The position numbers and the translations under genes were made by a program. Shown here in pieces: positions 50,666-55,331 of a DNA stretch of 55,331 nucleotides. Below the pieces are notes generated by a model, which did not search any database, was not told the DNA's origin, and saw nothing but the letters and a program-made list of their open reading frames with translations. This DNA comes from Desulfobacteraceae bacterium (GTDB lineage: Bacteria > Desulfobacterota > Desulfobacteria > Desulfobacterales > Desulfobacteraceae): positions 1 through 55,331 of the forward strand of contig JAAEMK010000069.1 of the NCBI GenBank assembly GCA_024225635.1. The letters run 5' to 3'. How positions within the stretch are numbered: position 1 is the first letter of the stretch; each line of letters starts with the position of its first letter.

Positions 50666-51814
50666 ATGGGTGCTTCCATGACGGGAAAAGTCCGGGTCCA
50701 TGGAATATATAGGACAGTACTCTGCTGTTTGATACTCCTTTGCGTGGCCGGGTGTGACAGGGGGGAGAACATCAAGATAGGGTTTGCCGGAAGCCTGACC
50801 GGCAGGTTCTCCGGTCTTGGGGTCGATGCCAGGGACGGGGTGGTGCTCGCCATGGAGGAGATTAACCGGAAAGGAGGGATTAACGGTATTCCGGTGGAGC
50901 TTGTTGTGGGGGATGACCGGTCCGACAGTTCAAAGGTTGTCGAGGTCGACCGGAAGCTGATAGATAGCGGGGTCGTCGCCATTATCGGACACATGACAAG
51001 CGTCGCGACCCTGGCCGCATTGCCCCAGATCAACCGGGAAAAGATCGTGATGATTTCCCCGACGGCCAGTTCCGAGGAGCTCTCCGGCAGGGATGATTAC
51101 TTCTTTCGTGTGGTCAACTCCAGTCGCTACGAGGCGGAAAAATTAGGTGTCCATGCCGTGGAGAAAATGGGGCTTAAAAACCCGGCCTGCCTCTTTGACC
51201 TCACCAACCGGTCTTTTACCGAGGACTGGTGTTCCTATTTCACGGTTCCCTTTGGGGATGCCGGGGCCGGCCGCAACATTGCCGTAACAGGATTTGAGCC
51301 AAGGGAGGACAGTCCTTATCTGGGCCTGGCCCGTGAGCTCCTTCACCATGGGGCCGATTGTCTTGCCATCGCGGCCAATGCCGTTGACACGGCCATGATC
51401 TGCCAGCAGCTTCGAAAACTCAAGGTCGATATCCCTATTTTTTTAAGTGGCTGGGCCTCGACAAAGGATCTGGTTGAGCACGGCGGCGCTTCGGTGGAAG
51501 GGGTTATGTTCCTGCAGAGATTCGACCGGATGAGCCAGGACCCCATTTTTCTTGATTTTAAAAAGGCTTTTGTCAAACGCTTTGACAGGGAACCCGATTT
51601 CGGGGCTGTCAACGCCTATGAAACGGTTCAGGTGCTCTTTTCCGCCCTGGCCCTGGCCCAGGGTGACCGGGAACTGAAAGACCGGATTAAGTCCATTGAA
51701 ACATTCCGCGGGCTCCAGTCTGCTTTCAGGTTTGACAGGTTTGGGGAGGCACTGCATAAATCAAATCTCATCGTTGTTCGGAACGGCAGGTTCGTAACCA
51801 TTGACAGGTTGTGA
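50666..51814 (+). CDS. Leu/Ile/Val-type periplasmic binding lipoprotein, paralogue 2
   Basis: This 382-residue precursor has a lipobox ending VAGC at Cys30. Shared blocks with the preceding gene include KIGFAGSLTGRFSGLG, IIGHMTS, LAALPQINREKIVM, ELSGRDDYFFRVVN and CLFDLTNRSF, which shows a tandem gene duplication. Differences are concentrated in the ligand-side loops, so the two probably bind different ligands. GGGAGGTTGG precedes the ATG at 50666. Transporter membrane genes are absent. Its stop is 107 bases from an unrelated AT-rich gene. Confidence 0.88.
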   Translation: MGASMTGKVRVHGIYRTVLCCLILLCVAGCDRGENIKIGFAGSLTGRFSGLGVDARDGVVLAMEEINRKGGINGIPVELVVGDDRSDSSKVVEVDRKLIDSGVVAIIGHMTSVATLAALPQINREKIVMISPTASSEELSGRDDYFFRVVNSSRYEAEKLGVHAVEKMGLKNPACLFDLTNRSFTEDWCSYFTVPFGDAGAGRNIAVTGFEPREDSPYLGLARELLHHGADCLAIAANAVDTAMICQQLRKLKVDIPIFLSGWASTKDLVEHGGASVEGVMFLQRFDRMSQDPIFLDFKKAFVKRFDREPDFGAVNAYETVQVLFSALALAQGDRELKDRIKSIETFRGLQSAFRFDRFGEALHKSNLIVVRNGRFVTIDRL

Positions 51815-51921
51815 TTTTGGGATGGTAAACAGGACAGGATAAATTACAGTCAATGTAAAAAAGGAAAAATTGTCTTGCGGCTTATAGGTTCCTTTCAAAC
51901 TAATTTGTTAAGGAGGAAATT

Positions 51922-52947
51922 ATGGCAACGGCCAAGGGGAGGGATTCTAATTCGGCACAATTAGCGAAAAACTATAAGGATTTGCACAAAACCCTAAGTG
52001 AAATTGAATCGATAATCAACAATTTAAAAAAAACGTTGGGCAGGGTTGAGCAATTGCTTGAAATTCCTGAAGATATATCAAAAGATTTGTCGGTAATCGA
52101 TGATATATTGACAGCGTTGATTGATTTGACAACCGCCCTTGCTCCCGTGCCTTATGTCGGAGAAGTCACTACTGTCATATCCCGGGTCCTGAATTCGTTG
52201 AAGCCCCCCGTACACAATGCAAGGACCGCAGTGAACAAGGTAGCGGATGAAATAAAGCCATACATTAAAGACGTTGTCTCTTTTCGTAATTATTTAATAA
52301 AAATAGGGCGTGATATTTCTGAATTGGACAAATTCATAACCCTTGAAAGCAAATCTTTGAAGAATACCGATGCTGTTTTTCAAAAAATGCCGAAAAACAG
52401 GTATAAGGAAATTTCGATGAACAGCCTGGAATCGTTTTCCGGCCGGATAAATCAAATTATCGCAAAACCGATGAAAGCAGTCGACGTTCTTATAAAACAG
52501 GGATCGTTGATGAAGGAAGCTTTGGATGGGGTCAGTAAGTTTTTCAATGAACTCGAAAGACTGTCCCGTCCGATCGAACCATTTCTAAAAGATCTTCAAG
52601 CCATGCAGAATATATTCAATGAAATCGATAAATTGTTAAAAACGAGAATTGGTGTTGGTTCCGTCAGTATCACCATAGATGATTTGTTAAATGCCGAAAA
52701 GAACATACCCTTCCACAAGGAACTGATGAAAAAAGCTACGTCTCTTCTGGATAAACCGTTAAAAGCGTTGGATCCGAATATTGGTAAGAAATCTCCCAAT
52801 ACAAACTCTATACAAAGCCTCTTTGGCTCTTTGTTTACCCATCTTTTCAGTGTTTCATCAATAATAAAAAGGTTGGAAACAGAGGCCGAATCCGTGCTGG
52901 GCAAGAATAGTGTTGAGAAACAAATCGCCGGCCTGTTAACCAACTGA
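51922..52947 (+). CDS. Unknown mostly helical protein, AT-rich
   Basis: This 341-residue protein has no signal peptide. Almost the entire chain is predicted helix. It begins with a coiled-coil-like KTLSEIESIINNLKKTLGRV, then a more hydrophobic stretch (about 61-92: ILTALIDLTTALAPVPYVGE, VTTVISRVL), then long amphipathic helices. A mainly helical protein with one central hydrophobic hairpin is the plan of alpha-helical pore-forming toxins, but the length of the stretch is borderline and no family is recognised. An AAGGAGGAAATT ribosome site is excellent. Base composition is clearly AT-richer than the upstream lipoprotein genes. It is convergent with a Sel1-repeat gene, and together with the two minus-strand genes forms an AT-rich island. 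Confidence 0.6.
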   Translation: MATAKGRDSNSAQLAKNYKDLHKTLSEIESIINNLKKTLGRVEQLLEIPEDISKDLSVIDDILTALIDLTTALAPVPYVGEVTTVISRVLNSLKPPVHNARTAVNKVADEIKPYIKDVVSFRNYLIKIGRDISELDKFITLESKSLKNTDAVFQKMPKNRYKEISMNSLESFSGRINQIIAKPMKAVDVLIKQGSLMKEALDGVSKFFNELERLSRPIEPFLKDLQAMQNIFNEIDKLLKTRIGVGSVSITIDDLLNAEKNIPFHKELMKKATSLLDKPLKALDPNIGKKSPNTNSIQSLFGSLFTHLFSVSSIIKRLETEAESVLGKNSVEKQIAGLLTN

Positions 52948-52978
52948 ATCATCACGGTGAATATGGGTGTTGTAAAGA

Positions 52979-53007
52979 CCCCCTGTGCTTTTCAGGACTC
53001 CAGGGGG
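52979..53007. terminator. Hairpin between convergent genes
   Basis: CCCCCTG (52979-52985) and CAGGGGG (53001-53007) form a stem with a 15-base loop, 32 bases after the stop of the helical protein gene. No T-run follows. Confidence 0.4.
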
Positions 53008-53104
53008 CCGGATTCCCACAAGTTTTTTGAGTCGATGTCCGTTTTTTTTCGGAACCATGCCTATTGTAAAAAGAATGGCGCGATTACGTGCCTGATTGCG
53101 GAAA

Positions 53105-54370
53105 TCATTTTGTCGGTTTCCATGAACTGATTCTTTTATCTACTTCGGCGAGTTGTTCAGGGGTGAGCTCATTTTTTATTGAATTACACGCTTCAGAAGC
53201 GTTTTGTTTTAATTCCTTAAATGTGTCGGGTGAAGCGGAGTTATTATGGGCAATATAATACCAGAAATAGCCATTCAGTGGGTCTTGAGCCACTCCCTTG
53301 CCCTGGTGATGGATGAATCCCATGTTGTATTGCGCTAAAGGGTTACCTTTTTGGGCTACTTTTTCCGTCCATTTTATGGCTTTTGAATAGTCTTTGATAT
53401 TATCTTCTCCATTTAAAAAAATATTTCCCAGCATAAACATTGCTTCTTCTTCATCTTGATTCGCAGCCAAGGTAAACCATTTTATTGCTTCAGCAATATT
53501 TTGATCCATGTCCTGCCCATTGTAAAGCATCATGCCCAATATGTGTTGTGCATGGGCGTATCCATTTTCAGCAGCCTTACGCATCCATCTTTGAATTTCA
53601 GTTTTGTCTTTTTTGCACCCTTGTCCGTTTCCATACATGGATGCGAGATAATATTGGGCCAGAACATGATCCTCTTTTGCGGCCAGCTTGTACCAATAGG
53701 CAGCCAGTTTAAAATCCTGTTTTACGCCGCGTCCGTAAAAGTATGACTCTCCCATTTCAAATTGGGCCAAAACATAGCCCTGTTTCGATGACTTGTCAAA
53801 CCACCCGAATGCTTTCTCAACGTCCTTATCCATGCCTTCACCGGTAAGGTGTTGGACTCCCAGAAAATATTGAGCTTCTTTATTTCCTTTTTTCGCAGCG
53901 TATCCGTACCACTCAATTGCTAACTTCGGGTTCTTATTGCCTCCGACCCCTTCCTGCAACATTTTTCCATAGATGGCTGCTGCGTCAACGTTGCCAAGAC
54001 TCCCTGCTTCACTGTACCACCTGCGCGCTTCTATTTCGTTTTTTTCGATTCCCCTGCCGGTTAGAAGCATACCCGCCAGATTGACTTGTGCTTCCAGGTG
54101 TTTTTGCCGGGCCGCGAGACTATAATAATGAACCGCTTGTTTCGAGTCTTTTTGAACACCTCTACCTGTATCATAGGCTATGCCCAGCAGGTATTGGGCT
54201 TCAGAATTACCCTGGGTGGCGGATTTATTCCACCAGTCCACAGCCTTTTCGCTATTGCGCTGCAACCCATCGCCTGTGAAATATGCTATTCCAAGATTAC
54301 ATTGAGCCTCGGAGTCTCCCATTTCCGCCTTATCCATCATTATCTTAATACTCTTGTTTTCTTTCGCCAT
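53105..54370 (-). CDS. Sel1-like repeat (SLR) protein
   Basis: This 421-residue protein has no clear signal peptide. Nearly all of it (about 15-390) consists of ten to eleven Sel1-type repeats of 36 residues. Examples are EAQCNLGIAYFTGDGLQRNS, EAQYLLGIAYDTGRGVQKDS and LAQFEMGESYFYGRGVKQDF. Sel1 repeats form an alpha solenoid for protein-protein contact, often as an adaptor. The last repeat ends in a helix with EACNSIKNELTPEQLAEVDK, a frequent C-terminal feature in this family. It follows the gene at 54411-55175 on the same strand by 40 bases and is probably cotranscribed with it. It may act as scaffold for the other products of this AT-rich island. Confidence 0.9.
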   Translation of the reverse strand: MAKENKSIKIMMDKAEMGDSEAQCNLGIAYFTGDGLQRNSEKAVDWWNKSATQGNSEAQYLLGIAYDTGRGVQKDSKQAVHYYSLAARQKHLEAQVNLAGMLLTGRGIEKNEIEARRWYSEAGSLGNVDAAAIYGKMLQEGVGGNKNPKLAIEWYGYAAKKGNKEAQYFLGVQHLTGEGMDKDVEKAFGWFDKSSKQGYVLAQFEMGESYFYGRGVKQDFKLAAYWYKLAAKEDHVLAQYYLASMYGNGQGCKKDKTEIQRWMRKAAENGYAHAQHILGMMLYNGQDMDQNIAEAIKWFTLAANQDEEEAMFMLGNIFLNGEDNIKDYSKAIKWTEKVAQKGNPLAQYNMGFIHHQGKGVAQDPLNGYFWYYIAHNNSASPDTFKELKQNASEACNSIKNELTPEQLAEVDKRISSWKPTK

Positions 54371-54410
54371 GTATCTGTTCCCAAATTCAGTTAGAGTTTT
54401 ATAAATGATT

Positions 54411-55175
54411 TTAATACGGTGAAAGCATCGTTTTTTCTTCCCCTTCTTCTCCTAATTTTACCAATTGCCTGTCGGCGGAAGAAATCCGTATGTTTATGGA
54501 GTTGATTTTTTCAATAGGAATAGTTTCTAATTCCTTTGCTTCCACAAGGATATTCATAGACGGCAGATCGTCCGCTTCGGCATCTTCAGGTCTTTCGCAT
54601 GTATTGGCGATGATCTCTTCAAGTTTCGCGGCAATGGCTTTTCTAAAGTTTGAAAGATACAATTTCTCTTTGTCCTGTTTTGCGTCATCATATTTTTTCA
54701 AGATTTTTTCAAAGAATCCCGGTGATGAGAGATGAAAAAAGAGCCTTAAAAAATAGCTTTCAATGATCGAAGTTAAAACTAAAGACAATTTTTCAGAATC
54801 CACCGCGTTATCAGGAAATACTTGTTCTATTTCTTTCATCAGAGAGGGGAGATTGTCGTTCCACTTTGCAATTAGATCTTTGTTGCTGTTAAAAACATCT
54901 TTAGCAAAGTCAGCCTTGGGTATGGACTTGACATAATCATTTATTCCATCCAGCAACCGTTTTTTCGCCTCCACAATCCGATTGGAGGAAAGGTCCAACG
55001 CGAATTTTAAATTGATGTCAAGGTCTGCAATCGTCATTCTGGGAATGGGGAAGTGTCTAAGTACTTCATGCCGTTCATATTTTTTGGCAATGTTATTTGT
55101 GGAAATGTCCGACATTGTTCTGGCTTCAGACAATTCATGCATTAAGCTTCCGATTAACTTTTTTAGTGTGATCAT
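54411..55175 (-). CDS. Unknown helical protein, first gene with the Sel1 protein
   Basis: This is a 254-residue protein without signal peptide. The N-terminal part (KLIGSLMHELSEARTMSDIS, then LRHFPIPRMTIADLDINLKF) looks like a conserved domain start that I have seen in unnamed bacterial proteins but cannot assign. The middle is helical, and the C-terminus (LETIPIEKINSINIRISSAD) is strand-like. Composition is AT-rich like its neighbours. ATG 55175 has only a weak purine stretch upstream. The remaining 156 bases to the window end are AT-rich and show no gene I can support. Confidence 0.55.
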   Translation of the reverse strand: MITLKKLIGSLMHELSEARTMSDISTNNIAKKYERHEVLRHFPIPRMTIADLDINLKFALDLSSNRIVEAKKRLLDGINDYVKSIPKADFAKDVFNSNKDLIAKWNDNLPSLMKEIEQVFPDNAVDSEKLSLVLTSIIESYFLRLFFHLSSPGFFEKILKKYDDAKQDKEKLYLSNFRKAIAAKLEEIIANTCERPEDAEADDLPSMNILVEAKELETIPIEKINSINIRISSADRQLVKLGEEGEEKTMLSPY

Positions 55176-55331
55176 AAATTATAATGTCCTGGACTGGGGT
55201 GTCTAAAATAGGTTTTTTCGGCCTAAATTTTTTGAACTATATTTGGGCCTGTAATTGCTACGAGATAATAGCTAAAATTGCGGTACATTATTGGGATCAT
55301 GAAAAGCAAACTCAAATTCTTCTTTTCCGAA

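Overview
The window looks like chromosome of a sulfate-reducing deltaproteobacterium (Desulfobacterota, most likely a Desulfobacteraceae-type marine organism). This is an inference from the gene content: a corrinoid-dependent betaine-type demethylation operon, a TSUP sulfite-exporter-type protein with a large periplasmic domain, a DUF169 protein, several sigma-54 activators with PAS domains, dCache chemoreceptors and a formate dehydrogenase remnant. No rRNA, tRNA, CRISPR array or complete insertion sequence was seen. Most of the window is moderately GC-rich. Two stretches, about 25.99-28.80 kb and 51.9-55.3 kb, are visibly richer in A+T.

Layout. 1-1632 is a graveyard of three gene remnants: a formate dehydrogenase catalytic subunit, a FecCD-type permease and its ATPase. 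1794-4366 is a two-gene module of a P-loop ATPase and a TPR protein with three near-identical 144-bp repeats, a candidate conflict or signalling system. 4547-10590 carries a PAS/sigma-54 activator with an altered GAFTGA loop, a chemoreceptor and a GAF-YeiH fusion transporter. 11031-25600 is mostly housekeeping and metabolism: LOG-family hydrolase, metallo-beta-lactamase hydrolase, kinase-like protein, YhbY, a Cys-cluster protein, two acyl-CoA ligases around an XRE-cupin regulator with a tandem palindromic operator, TatD, GpsA, DUF47 plus Pit phosphate transport, an AGCS symporter, and a membrane protein with a FecR/OmpA lipoprotein.

25601-28902 is a scrambled zone. It holds remnants of a second DUF47/Pit pair, a second copy of a response-regulator tail, a frameshifted transposase-like remnant, a tetranucleotide repeat and an AT-rich chemoreceptor gene. 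28903-32963 is a four-gene minus-strand operon with two small membrane proteins, a histidine kinase and a sigma-54 response regulator. 33071-34933 is the TSUP gene, whose 3' end is followed by two degenerate 77-bp copies of itself. DUF169, YitT and a metallo-beta-lactamase protein follow.

38477-46509 is the functional centrepiece. A PAS/sigma-54 activator is followed by a well-formed -24/-12 promoter that leads a five-gene operon: BCCT transporter, non-pyrrolysine MttB-family methyltransferase, second BCCT transporter, corrinoid protein, and methyltetrahydrofolate-corrinoid methyltransferase. Together they can import a quaternary amine such as glycine betaine, move one methyl group to a corrinoid protein and then to tetrahydrofolate, for oxidation or acetyl-CoA synthesis. 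The two BCCT proteins differ at the glycine-rich coupling motif, so one may be an importer and the other an exchanger.

46647-55175 holds an unknown Lys-rich protein, a ZnuBC-like metal ABC permease and ATPase without a binding protein, two paralogous Leu/Ile/Val-type binding lipoproteins without permeases, and an AT-rich trio of unknown function that includes a Sel1-repeat protein.

Two themes cut across the window. First, gene remnants with internal deletions, two of which have short direct repeats at the junction. Second, palindromic elements placed exactly at gene ends, so that the palindrome supplies the last codons and the stop codon of the gene.
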